Source of the DNA: Oegoconia quadripuncta
Taxonomy: Eukaryota; Arthropoda; Insecta; Lepidoptera; Autostichidae
Assembly: GCA_949316235.1 (NCBI GenBank)
Contig: OX438741.1
Span: 17,609,124 to 17,673,123 of the forward strand
Reading direction: 5' to 3'
Length of the DNA stretch: 64,000 bases
Shown here: positions 34,400 to 46,800 of the stretch, piece after piece
Layout of the letters: every line of letters starts with the position of its first letter
Position numbering within the stretch: the first letter of the stretch is position 1
Notes under the pieces: generated by a model
Databases searched by the model: none
What the model was told of the DNA's origin: nothing
Seen by the model: only the letters and a program-made list of their open reading frames with translations
Position numbers and translations under genes: made by a program

Positions 34400-36360
34400 A
34401 GATTAAAATCACCTATGGTATTGAGATTAAATGATGCTTTTTATAATTAAGTGGAAATGTGTTTGACCACAATTTCATCTGATGGAAAATGACTATGTGG
34501 CCGACGATTAAGCACGAGATCTCAGTAGATGCCTATTCACCCAACTCTTGAAGATCCCACGGTTGTAGGATCCTAAAAGGCTGACGCTGTGAAGAGCTCG
34601 AAGTAACGAACTTAGTGCGAGTGAACATGGGTCGATTTTGATATAATAATGTTTTTATTGACACATATATTATCAGGTGTGATTAAGGTCAATGGCTAAC
34701 CCGTTGAGCATAAAAAATGGAGACAGTCTTCAACGTATACCTCAACCTCTAATGTGGTCGATTTGGTGGTGGTGGCCTTTTAGCCATTTTAACGTTTCGC
34801 AAATTTAATTTTAAAAATGAGAGTGAAAGACCGCTTTAACATCTGCAACGATCAAGTATTGAACTAGAATATACCTACAGTAACAACCTAATAATTAAAT
34901 TATATATATATGAATAAAAGAAAGCTAAACACGAGAGTCCGGCCCTGAGTCAATTTAATTATTAGGTTGTTACCTAAGCTTTAGGAGACCTATTATGAAC
35001 ATATAAAGCTATTCACTTTTAGGTATGAATTTAACCGTCTTGATAATTCATATCCTCGATCGTCGTTTCCAAGTGCTTGCTCAGGGAGGCGTATGTTCAA
35101 GAGTAGACGTCCTGAGCTGATATTGGTAATTCTTAACTTTGTGACATAAATAAGTTACTTAGTTTTTATATTTTAATTAAAATTCTTACCCTGTGGTAAC
35201 CGCCTCCGTAGCTCAAGGTAACAACATTGGGTTTACGTTTCGGAGGTCGTGGGTTCGATCCCCAGCGGGGTAGATACATATTTAGTACTCGGTTTGGTTG
35301 GTCGTAGGGCATATTAAATGTTCGCCTGGCTAGCTACCATCATCTTATCTAAATCTGCCGCCAAACAGCAATGTTAATAACATTGTTGTGTTCCGGTTGT
35401 CAGAGATAAGATAGCCAGTCCCCCAAATAAGATGTGGTTTCCGGGTCAGTACGGTACCACCTTCGGCCTCATCTTCACTTAACATCAGGTGTGATTGATG
35501 TCATAGCACTTGACATCAATCACACCTGAAGTTAAGTGAAGATGATACCCGTTGTAGATAAAAAAAAAATTTAAGCCAATTAAATGTCACAAACTATGGC
35601 CCGTATTACGAAATGTTACTCAAGCAGAGATCTCCGCTTGAGGACAGTTAAAAAGGAACAGTTTTATGTAATTTGTGTAGCGCCATCTTTTTCTAACTAT
35701 GCTCAAGCGCAGATCTACGCTACTTAGGCCTGCCAAGTATGTCAAAAAATGTCCTGGGTAATTTTTTATTACTAAATGTATCAAATATTTTTGAGTACGT
35801 AACGTACACCTTCCTCAAAGGCCGGCAACGCATCTGTGACCCTTTTGGTGTTGCGGGTGTCCATGGGCGGCGGTGATTGCTTTCCATCAGGTGAAAATTG
35901 CAAAAAAAAAGATTAGATTGCAGATTAGTTTCTAAAATGACAAATTATAATAGCTTATAATCTGATTAAAATTACTGTGGTGCAATATTCACTATTAATG
36001 GCATAATAATTGTTTTTTAAAATTTTGTTACTTTATTAAATTATGCCCATTTTATAGGATTCTTTCTACTCGCGACTTCGTTCGCGTGGATCTCTAAAAC
36101 ATAAACTATGCTGGTACTGATATTGGGATAATACAAGTATTAGGTACCTATACTATACTGAATAGGTAGCTACTATCAGCACGGGCTGTCAACACCGGGG
36201 ATGTTCCACAGATCCATTAGCCGTAGATTTTAGAGTTCAACTCATTACCTTTTAAGGAATAGAGTTCGCTTTTACTTAACCGTGTGGATTTTAAGCAATG
36301 AAATTGAACAGCCTGGATTAAGGACTGTATTGTATGTCTTAATAGGCCCCTCGGCAGTTT
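34400..36360. other. Intergenic region upstream of OR1
   Basis: Repeat-rich: a CACAATTTCATCTGATGGAA fragment (34,450-34,565), a SINE-A tail (34,670-34,715), an inverted repeat AACAACCTAATAATTAAATT / AATTTAATTATTAGGTTGTT (about 34,884-34,970), SINE-A (35,200-35,569) and the GGCCGGCAACGCATC fragment (35,815-35,910). No gene is seen. Confidence 0.5.
35200..35569 (+). mobile_element. SINE-A with an inverted duplication of its 3' part
   Basis: A complete head and body are followed by an unusual hairpin: CACTTAACATCAGGTGTGAT at about 35,476 and an inverted copy (ATCACACCTGAAGTTAAGTG) ending near 35,541, then GTTGTAGATAAAAAAAAA. Confidence 0.8.
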
Positions 36361-36367
36361 AGGCGGG

Positions 36368-36375
36368 TATAAAAA
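36368..36375 (+). promoter_or_regulatory. Candidate TATA box of odorant receptor 1
   Basis: A TATAAAAA motif lies 90 bp before the OR1 start codon, in a GC-richer context (GGCGGG) than its surroundings. A transcript starting about 25-30 bp downstream would have a short leader, as expected. This is position-based inference only. Confidence 0.4.
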
Positions 36376-36464
36376 TCGATTCTCACTTGGGTTTTACATT
36401 AAATTAGTTGCAAAGCACACTTGGGCTTCAACAGTTAAAGTGGATTAACCAATATTAAAACAAA

Positions 36465-39400
36465 ATGACAGGATCCGTGGAGCACGTAGAGTACACACCT
36501 ACCAAAACGACAGAATTTATTTATAAAATAGCGAAGATAAATTTTTATTCTTGCGCACCAAACTTCTGGTTCGAGGAACTGGATATATCAACCAATGTTC
36601 GCAAATTATACAAGTTATTGGCAGTAATCCTCAAAACTTTTGTTTACTTTTACGTATCAACAGAACTAGCTTCATTGTACACTCAAAACAATTTGAATGA
36701 AAAACAATACAACGATATGGTTTTGTTCTGTATAACACATCCTATATTACTATCTTATGTAATTAATTTAACCTTCTTCAAGACTAAACTGCGACTACTG
36801 CTGCTGAATTTGACAGTAAAACTGAAGGAAGTCTACAATAGTCAAGAAATAGAAGTGGAGATGATAAATAAAATCAAATTATACAATATATCTTTCTTTG
36901 TAATGGCTTTCATGGCACTGCTTCTCTATGGAATTCATGGTTTTATAATTGTTATGTTTACGGAAGGTACGTAAATAGTCATCTAAAGTAAGCGCCTATG
37001 GCGTTACATTAATGGATTTTTATGCTAATTTTTTACAAAAGTGACGGTGTTGGATGCAACTAATCAGCAAGGTATTGCACTCATTAGACGACCTATTGTC
37101 TAACGGTGCTGACTCTCCTGCCTTCGAAATGACGAATTCGAATTCCGTTGCTTTATAGAAATGTAAATATACATTCGGATTGGTTAGATTGTCTTAGGTT
37201 TCTTTGGATACTACCGAGCAATCTCGCACGATGGTGCATCCCTCTGAGCAGCACAGTTTACTATAATGCAGGAAATTTTTCATTTGCCTACGACAGGTTA
37301 CATCTAGTTTGCTAGAGATGACGTGAGTACCTATATAACCCGCAGAGTTCCAGCACAATAATATTCATACAAAATAAATTGCGTAGAATTTTTCGTTGCG
37401 ATCCACCCCACTGTAACCCAAGACGAGAGAGCTCACCACTGGCAACAACAAATTGCATTTTGAACAAGCTAGCTTATATAAGAAATGTAAAATTCATTAT
37501 TTTAAGTCTTGAGTATTTTAAGTGTGTATACAAAATAAAGTATTTTTGACTTTGACTTGTTTCGATATTAATAAAACTTTATAATTAACATCACCTACTT
37601 AGTATATTTATTGGAATTCTGTAGGGGAGGTCTATGTTCAGTAGTAAACGTCCTGTGGCTGATGATAATGATGATATTTGTTAAAGTATTATTTTGTTTT
37701 CATTTTTGACCGTATGCCCCGTGTATATAACTGTAATCGACATAACCGTATATATAACATAACATTGACCGCCTCCGTGGCTCAATGTAAACCACATTGG
37801 GTTTACGATTCGGAGGTCGCGGGTTCGATCCCCAGCGGGGTACATGTTTAAGTACTCGGTTCGGTTGGTGGTAGGCCATTTTAAATGTCCGCCTGGGTAG
37901 CTACCACCATCTTATCTAAATCTGCCGCCAAGCAGTAATGTTATAGCATTGTTGTGTTCCGGTTCTCAGAGATAAGATAGCCAGCCCTCCAAATGTGTTG
38001 GGGTTTCCGGGTCACTTAACATCAAGTGTGATTGATGTCAAGTACCAACCCGTTGTGCATAAAAAAAACGCCGACACGGTGTCGCGAAAAAATTTACTGC
38101 GATGTACGAGTAGGTAACTGCAAATTAACATTATATAGCGTCTGACTTTACAAAAACGTAACAGAATTATCTTATTGAGAAATAATAAAATAATAAAACA
38201 AAATTTGAATGGAAAGTTCCACGTTTCGGACTTAAAGATGAGCGAAATTAATAAATAATATCATTTTCAGATGGCGCTTTTACCACAACGATATGTGCTT
38301 GGCCAGACGTGCAAGACCCCAGTAAAGCAGCTGGCTGCGCTAGGGTCATATGCTACGTAGGTTGGTGGTTGTTCATGGTCCGAATCTCTCCTGGTTACGT
38401 TCAACTCTTCACAGTAACCATATGTCTTAGCTTTCAGTACCAGAACTTACAGAAATACTATGAGAGCCTAAGTGAAATCTTTGATAGAAAGGACTTGAGT
38501 CAAACCGAGATGGAGCTCGAGTACGAGAAAGCTTTTAAAGTTGGTATCAAGCTGCATTCGCATACTTTGTTGTGAGTTTGTTTACTTAACTAATATCAAT
38601 ATTTAGATGTTATAGAAATAGTTTTATTTGGAAAACATATTGTACATTGTAAACTAGCTACTAAGGAGGTAAAGGTAGGCCTGGACAATTTTCCAATGGC
38701 TAGTTCGCTAGAAGAACATAAGTCGTTATAGAAACGTTTGGCACGTGTCTACTTGGATGGTTGTCCACTAGTCGCATTTTCACACAAATGCTTCCATGTT
38801 TCGGAGGCAGAGGGTATTTTCAGAAACCGGTACCAATAGTGGACTTCACGCCGAACGCCGCCCTTATCTTATTCCTTGTATCTAGCACATACATCTGCAT
38901 TTTCATATTTCTAACCCGTAGGTGCACCAAGGACTGGCAAGAGATATTCAGCGTGATTTTCGGTGGACAGATATTTCTCTGCATCTTGGCTCTTGTCTTG
39001 CTCATGATGCAGGTAGTGGTTAGTAACTTTATTATTTTGCAATGTTACTTTGTTGTTATGTAATCAACTCTGTTGTCACATTATCTTCGGAGCGAATAAA
39101 TACTCTCTTCTAATAGGTAATGACACTACCCTCAAACCAAACCAAGAAAGAATGTTTTCTTTCGGAAACTCGAATTTAGCATAACACAGTCATGTAATAT
39201 AACTAATTTGTAATTTTATTATCATTAAGAGCCCATAGTGTCCCACTGCTGGGTAAAGGCCACGCTCATCTGTTTGTAATAAATAATAATGTAATATTAA
39301 TTAATCTTGCAAGCAAAGAATTAGGTCGTGAAGTTGGTTGAAACACGTCGAATGTAATGAACTCATGCAAGGATCCGGAAGCGAGCGGAGTGGATATATA

Positions 39401-42400
39401 TATAATGATGATAGATACCTACTTAACTGCTTGAATTATATTTGTATTGAATTATATTTCTAATATTCCTTATTGCATAAAAAACATATACCTACAGGAA
39501 AATAGTTAGAAATATGTGCTAAAGGGAATTTTAATTTATTGCATACCTTACATTACGTTTACATATACAATTTGTATACCTTTAACTTTTCGAGGAAAGG
39601 AAATACTTTTGTGCGGAGAAGAGAATTATGAAGAAATGCATGCATTGTAAAATATAGGAGGAATGTGTCCGCTTCACTATTTCGGCATGTCAGATTATCA
39701 CCATTGCGATGGATCGTTGCGGACAATTTCGTAGGCTGTTGATATTGTAAATCAGTTTCTTTTTAGGATTCGGAGCGAACCTTGGCCAGTTTGATGTCTT
39801 CCGCTATGACCGCCGGCTGTGTACTCATCAGCACGGGGTTCTTAATGTGGGGCGCCGGGGACATCACCGTGGAGGCTAGTAATATGTGTTAATGTATGAT
39901 GATAGTGACTCCGTGGACTGGAGCAATCCAACATATTTTAAACATGGATTCCTTTAAATTTTTAGAGAAAGAAATGACCTGTTTATGATTAAGCACATAT
40001 GCCTAGTTAGTGAAATACATAAACGTAGGTACCTAAGTGTACACACAACCTGTAAAATGCAACATTGCCGCTCTATACGCGTAAGTGGAAATTCAGTTGT
40101 ACCTTTGACGCGAATCAATTTATTAGCGAGATGCTGCTGTAAATGTTTAGATACTATGCATCAGACGTTCATTATGCAAGGGAGTGTAATGGATTGACTT
40201 TTATCGTAAACCCAGCTATGCCAGATTACTAAGAAATTTTATTTTGTTTGCAAATAAAAATATTATATTAAAATTGACCCATGTTTATATAACATCATAT
40301 AATTTATTGAGATTAAACAACCAAGAAGTTGTGATTTTATCTTTTTGTTTTTAATTAAAAAAAAAACTAAGCGCTTCGACTTCATTTATTATGCGATTAG
40401 CTAAGATATTCCAGCGCAAATCTTTTTTGAATCCGACAACCATGGAATCTACAAGAGCCGGAATAATAGAATCTACTGAGATCGCGTGCTCCATCTTCGG
40501 CCATATCGTCATTTTCCATCACATGATTGTGGTCAAAACGTCGTACAACGTATCCAGTTAATCATAAAAAAAAACAATGTAATCTCAATATCACCAGGAA
40601 GCTTTGAATCTTTTTATTTTCACTGACCCACGGTGTATATTATGTACGGTTATGTAGACACTTACCTAAACCGACCTAATTCGCTTATATAATTTCGTTC
40701 TTACTCTAGGTTACTTTAAAAAAATAGGTATTCATTTTATATTTATACCAATACAATTTTCCAGGCAGCTAACCTTCCGACGGCGATGTACTTCTCAGGC
40801 TGGCACCACTGTCATGGAACAGGATTGATGCGCGTGAGACAATTACTGCTATTTGCAATGCTGCTGGGTCAGGTAGTTACATTATTTGTTTTATTTATTA
40901 CTTTTAGTATGTGTGATAGATGCTAACACTAAACAGTGATTCTACCAAGTAAGATACATGGTGAAAGGAGAAATAATTTACAATAAATTATAACAATATA
41001 TTACAATTGACATGGGAAGAAAAATGCAAATAACAATAACCCTGTACAATAGGAGGATCACACAATTAAGAAGAAAAAGATACATTTGTGAATAAATTGT
41101 GACAATATTTTTAAATACAATATATAGTCAATACACTGATAAAAATCTAATTAGCACCTAATTATGCAAAGATAAGGCGGTGGTGGTAGACTGGTAGCTA
41201 GCCGAATGGATTCTTTTTTTAATATAAATAAATAGTAAAGTATGTACTTAAATTAAGCACAGTCACTAGTGACGCACTCACATTCGTGTTTCGGTTTAAA
41301 AATGTTCGCTTAGCTACCACCAACGCTTGTTCTTGTTACAAGAGCATGAGAGAAGCTAAAGGACTATAATAACTTTTTCTAGACACCAATGGAGTTGAGG
41401 TGTCTGGGCTTCGTCAGCCTGTCGTACTCTTCGTATGTGTCTGTAAGTACATTCAAAGAATCAAGAGAGTAGGTATTTGTTTTCTCTGGTGCAGATCTCT
41501 ACTCAAAATGTACGTATTCAGCGACATATTTGCATGCCTGAAAAGACTAAGTGTGAGAAAACTACTATTACCAATATTAGCACCAATGCAATGTAACCAC
41601 ACTTAAAAGCAAATAAAGACATTCTATTCTATTATATACGATTTGTGATAAAGTTTATTTGCGGTATACGATAAAGTTAATTTGCGGTTTAATTTTAAAC
41701 CACAGATTACCCCCAATAGATTTCGCATGATGGACAATTTGTACTTGCATGAAGTGACCATTTTAGGCGGTAGGTGCCGGTTGCGGGAGACGAAACAAAT
41801 GCGACGTGATTGGCTATGTCAAGGTTACACTACTCCGTAGTGATGTGACTGTGTAATAAAAAATGACGATATTTTTTTACACGATTAAGTATATTATAAA
41901 AGGATAGGGTCGATTTGGGGTCGAATTCACACTGAGCGCTATTTCGTGCGTCAATGTTTTAAAATTATAGAATCTATTCACATAGGCGTAGAGTCTAAAA
42001 GATCGAGTGTCACAGAGGACGGTGCGAAATGAGACCGAGCGTCGACTCGCAAATTCATACATTCGTGCGAATTCATTCTTTGGGATAATTCAGGGAGACG
42101 CGGGGCAAATAAAACAAATGCTATACTATGAGAGGGTTCATATCGCACGTAGCGAGCGACCAGCTCATGAACGCTCACATATAATAGCATTAGGTTTAAT
42201 TTGACTGGGCGACGCGTGGCTCCACGCGTTGTGCATTGCCCCGTTTCCCTGAACGAGCCTTAAGGCCACAAACTGGACAACCGACAGCAGGTAGGGAAGC
42301 GATAGTGGCGGCGATGACGAGGAAGTCGGCGCCCGCGATTTGATCGAATGCATTTTATATGTAACTATTCTCGATGGTAGCGATGACAGTTGCGCGATCT

Positions 42401-43864
42401 ACCCACTCGTCGAGAACAATAAACCTAGCATTAGACCGCCACCGCCGCCGTTTGCTGTCAGTTGTCGTTTAGTTTGTGGCCTAATAATTAATTAAACATT
42501 TTGATGGGGGGACGCCAGCGACTTGATCTTTGAGGTCACTTTTCGTGTTCATGTATTAATCGTACGATTTTATTTTCACCACGTTCGATTAAGTACGTGA
42601 ACACCCAAAACAAAATTGGCGTAAAAAAATCATACAATTAATACATGAACACGAAAAGTGACCTCAAAGATCAAATCGCTGGCGTGTCGAGGTCTATTAA
42701 CGGAGACAATTCTGGGAACAGCATCATGTTGCTGACACAATTGACAATGCAATAACATTGTCATCGCTTTCTATTATTACATTCTATTCTACAGCCTATT
42801 TCCTAGGTCCCCCTAATGCCGAAAGGGGATGATTCTACCCATCAATATGAATAACTTTTACTATGGGACTAACTTCGAATTCGCGAAAAAAAATCTACTG
42901 TTCCATAGAAAAAGTTCATACCTACTCGACAAAAATGTATGCAACAGCAACAGCCGTAGTAAAAGTTGTTCATATTGATGGGTAGAATCATCCCCTTTCG
43001 GCATTAGGGGATATGAAACAGGCTGTATATGTACCTATATACCAAATTCTAACTCAATCGAATACCTGGAAATGTATCAAATGTAACTTGTATGATTTTA
43101 TATAACACAGACAGACACCACCGGGATAGGTGAATGAAACTAAATAAAAGCTTGAAATACTTTCGATCGACCACTTTCATCCTAGCCTTAATTTATTTTA
43201 CAAGTAGAATATCGATAGCGATCAGACCCATCCGACTTACTACACTAGCGTTACACGCGCCAATGACAAAAAGAGATGAACATAGTAATTATAGTAATGA
43301 GAGAAAGGGATCATTCAAGAAAGACATCAACGCGAGCTAAAATTTTTCATCTGCAACCGTTTTATGTCCATTATAACTCGATCTCCGCGAAATATAAAAT
43401 AAATAATAATTTTACTTACCGATGGAAAGTAATGTTATCCTTCTTGAAGCTGGACGTCCTCGAGTTCTTTCCACACCATTTTACGACACAGGTTGACATT
43501 TTTCAGTAATTCAAAGCTCAAAAAATACGTAAGAAAGTTATTTAAAATTACGTGCACACAGATCCCATACTTGGTCGGTACTGAAGTGGCTTAATCAAGT
43601 AATTATTTACATCAGTGCAAAATCATAGATGAGTGGCGCGCGCCGTAGGCCCTGTATGCGGTATCTATTGGGGGTAATCTGTGTTTTAAACTGATTCGCG
43701 GTCATTTAATGCAATATCTATGTCAATTCACTGCACCACAAAGACAAATCCCTATCACTCAAACAACACCTTTAAAATAGCAGAACAGGGTGACATCAAA
43801 ATGTTCTTATTTCATGTTTCAGATCGTCAAGTCGTCTTACTCCGTATTTTCAGTGCTCTACTGA
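36465..43864 (+). CDS. Odorant receptor 1 (seven-exon insect OR)
   Basis: This is an insect 7-transmembrane odorant receptor, a ligand-gated channel subunit that works with Orco in olfactory neuron membranes. Exons are 36465-36966, 38271-38571, 38922-39012, 39767-39878, 40769-40872, 41383-41442 and 43823-43864 (TGA 43862-43864). They total 1,212 bp and 403 residues, typical for ORs. Hydrophobic helices appear in exon 1 (around LLAVILKTFVYFYV and ISFFVMAFMALLLYG), exon 2, exon 3 (FLCILALVLLMMQ) and exon 4. The C-terminal part has the family signature NLPTAMYFSGW, TPMELRCLGFVSLSYSSYVS and KSSYSVFSVLY. The exon 4/5 junction can also be read as GC-AG (ending 39874, starting 40765) with the same total length. 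Intron 6 carries a 2-kb transposon. Ligand and orthologue cannot be named from this sequence alone. Confidence 0.9.
36967..38270 (+). other. OR1 intron 1, with a SINE and LINE tails
   Basis: The donor is GTACGT and the acceptor is TTTTCAG. The intron contains a LINE-like 3' end at about 37370-37560 (ending in AAAATAAAGTATTTTTGACTTTGAC), a SINE-C/LINE tail fragment at about 37620-37680 with TGATGATAATGATGAT, and a full SINE-A copy at 37769-38068. Confidence 0.6.
37769..38068 (+). mobile_element. SINE-A, full copy in OR1 intron 1
   Basis: Head CCGCCTCCGTGGCTCAATG, box B GGTTCGATCCCC, standard body and an A-run. Part of the CTACCACCTTCGGCCTCATC section is deleted. Confidence 0.8.
42512..42685. 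mobile_element. MITE with ~60-bp terminal inverted repeats, nested in the 2-kb element
   Basis: Left end ACGCCAGCGACTTGATCTTT and right end (reverse complement) ACGCCAGCGATTTGATCTTT stay paired for about 60 bp, through GAGGTCACTTTTCGTGTTC and ATGTATTAAT. The unpaired centre is about 55-60 bp. No coding capacity. Confidence 0.75.
42792..43025. mobile_element. MITE with CAGCCT ends and TA target duplication, nested in the 2-kb element
   Basis: The ends CAGCCTATTTC...GAAACAGGCTG are followed inward by a long inverted repeat (CCCCTAATGCCGAAAGGGGA, then TGATTCTACCCATCAATATG). TA lies on each outer side, so a Tc1/mariner-type origin is possible. No transposase is present. Confidence 0.75.
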
Positions 43865-46800
43865 TTACCTACGTGTTCATTCAAATGTATGTAGCAGATT
43901 ATATCTACGCACTTAACTAAAATCAATAAGGCATCGTAATTCATAACAGTTTCAAAATATTTAATTTGCCTTACAAATAATCTCTTCCAGCAAGAACTTG
44001 TTTCCTTTTGTCAGATTTTGGGGTAGTCGGGTTTTTTGTTATTTAGGCAAATATATTTTCCCGGTAAAATAAACAGAATTTATAAACTCGACAGAAAATA
44101 GAATTTAAACAGACATCGGACTTATGAGAGAAAGTGTGTCAATTCTGTAATCAATCAGTCATTTCTGACTTTATCCAATCACTTTCTAATAAAAAAGACA
44201 CATCTTATTTCAAAATATTCCACACATCGTAATTCTTATCCATAATTTTCAATTTTCACAGAATAATTTCACTGTCATCTCATTAGCCTATATTGAAAAT
44301 TTTATTACCAAAGCAACAAATCCAGGATTAAGGCGTCAATTTTTAATTTTCTTTTCATCGTGTCATGTAATGTCAATCGAGCAAATAGCATAAAAGAGAG
44401 CAATTTCATTGGTCACACTTATCGTATTACCTTGACTGATAATTAAGAAAAAAACACCTCTTAAATTTATAATTTCATCCAGGAATATAACGCGGACATT
44501 GTTGCTTCGTGGCAGAAATATATAGAACTTACCACTTAAGATGCAAGTAGAGAAGTGCGACCCAACTTAATTGCGATTATCTCAAGATCGGCTGAGCGTA
44601 AGAGCGAATGTCCGAAGTGCGAACCAAGTTCGAATGAAAGAAGCGCGACGGAATGAAAGTACGACATAGTCGCAGTTCGAAAATATAATAGGTTGCGACC
44701 CAGCACGTAGGAATTGAGGTAGGCTACCAACTTTTATTGACGGATGTGCGGGAGACTATAAATTTATAAGCGAGATAATGGCTCAGAAACGGGACATGCT
44801 TACAAACGCCCAACGCTATATCGTTGTGCGCACTTGGGCGTACCGTACCTAGCTAAGGTTTGACATAAAGCGCGATCGCAGACATGGTTTCGTGGGACGC
44901 ATTATTTGAGCCCTGAAATCGGGACGTCCCGCTGCACGCTATATTTCAGGTCAATGCATATGTGATGGAAAATTTATTTTTCCTATTTATTCCTTAAGGA
45001 ATTAATAAACAAAAACAAGTTGTCAAAATCATTCATGTTTTCTTATGCCGTCAGCAGAGCAATCTCCCTACATGTAAAATTTCAAAATTGTAGGGTACCT
45101 GAAAGTAGGTTTCCCGCTTTTCAGGTATGATGATCTATCAGGGAGTGGAACTTTTAGAATGAAAATATACTTTGAAATTTCTTATATCAGAAACTTTAAT
45201 TTTTACAGCAATATGAGGCAGCAGATCTTAGTCTTGGATATTAATTTCAAGTTGTTGCCTCCAGCAATTTCCAAGAAATAGGACTTGCACTTGTACCAGC
45301 TTGTACTTATAGTGTTACGGTCGTCGTGCTGTCAACTTGTAAAAGTATGTATGCTTTTAAGCCTTCACTTGTTCAACAATCATTGCAGCTGTTAGCCATT
45401 GTGACGCTTTTAGGTACGTCGCAAAATAGAATTATGAGGAAAAAGAAACTATGAGAAATTTTAACGATTGATTTTAATTTAGGTTAAGTAGGGTTAATTA
45501 AGTCCGGAATTTGGTAGAAAATAGACCCGAGCTTGGGTCGTGAGTTTAAGTTGGATACAGGCCGAGGTGAATTATGCCGTCTCGCGAAATACCACTCTCC
45601 TCGGGCAGCTCCGCAGGTGGTGGCAGCAGACGGCGACGGTAGTTTTCGCCGGCAGTCGGGGCAGTAGGTGGGGGCGTGCAGTGGGAAGCCGGAGTGCGGC
45701 TCAGCAAGCTCCGCGCGCAGGGACCCTGGAATTCCGTTCCGGAAATGGCCATTTTAAAAGTGTCCGATTTTTCTGTCTGACTGCAACATCGTGACGTCTT
45801 CCGGTATTACGTAGATTTGGAAAGCGGTATAAAAGCACTAAATAGCGATCAATGTTGTGGCAGTCCTAGGCATAGGCCATATGAGATTATAATTAAAATC
45901 AATTTTTAACATTCAGAGGTAGGTCGGTAAGTATCTAAGTAAAAGTCGAACATCATCTGGGTAGAATAGAACAATGGTATTTTCTGCGTGACAATAATTT
46001 AGAGATTGAAGTAATTAGACGGCAATACAGACGTTATAATATTTAAATAAAAGGTAAGGTATAAGGTTTTTCAATGTCGAGTCATTTGACCTTCGTACGA
46101 ACGGAGGTCAGTACGATGACATTGAACTCCAACGTCTTTAGTTCATTGACAGTTATGGGAATAATTGTTTTACAATATAGTATTTTGCATTATAGGTGAC
46201 ATTAATAGGCAGATCATGCAAAATTTATGATTTTCTGAGGTACAGCGTAAGCACTAACAATTAGTCTAGGTATCTACTTATTCTAACGATAAGACATAAA
46301 AGCAAGGTACAAAACTTACCCAATATCGGGGTTACACTGATTTTATATGGGTAGAAAATTAGGCGTAGGTATATCTAATAATATTAGATATTAAATATAT
46401 TATAAATGAGCTAATTTCGCCACGTAATAATTAATCACCAGTGCCAGCTGAGGTAGATCGTAGATTCCCATTCAATTCTTGCACGTCACTCCTGTTGGCG
46501 GGGAAAGCCGAGATCGACCGACGGCTCACGAGTCAACCGGTCAGTAGTATGCGCGTTTTGATTCACACAGTCAAGGAACACAACCGCTAATGCAATACTC
46601 TGGTGGACATGGATCTTTTAACACGTTTTAACTATATACCTATTCAAATATAATTTACTTCATGTTAAATAAAAATGTTGACTGGCTGTGTTTTCATTGT
46701 TTATCATTTATTGTCACAATTATAATGAGTCGTCATGTCACAAAACGCGACATCAAACACTTATAAACAATTTTAAGTTGGCAATGGTTTCTCAGGATGT

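Larger units (their letters stand above)
41701..43683. mobile_element. 1,983-bp non-autonomous TIR transposon in OR1 intron 6 (8-bp TSD)
   Basis: Perfect 21-bp terminal inverted repeats (CACAGATTACCCCCAATAGA plus T) bound the element. Direct repeats TTTTAAAC at 41693-41700 and 43684-43691 are an 8-bp target duplication, as made by hAT-like and P-like elements. I see no transposase-like frame inside. Two smaller TIR elements (42512-42685 and 42792-43025) are nested within it. It fills most of OR1 intron 6. Confidence 0.8.

Noticed and set aside
38761..39063. 100-codon open frame overlapping OR1 exon 3
   Set aside because: The first half is intron sequence read through. Only 38,922-39,012 fits the OR family and the phases of the neighbouring exons.
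45540..45794. 84-codon open frame with Arg/Gly/Trp-rich product
   Set aside because: A GC-rich patch lacks stops on both strands. No motif, no splice context, and probably part of an insertion in arm A.
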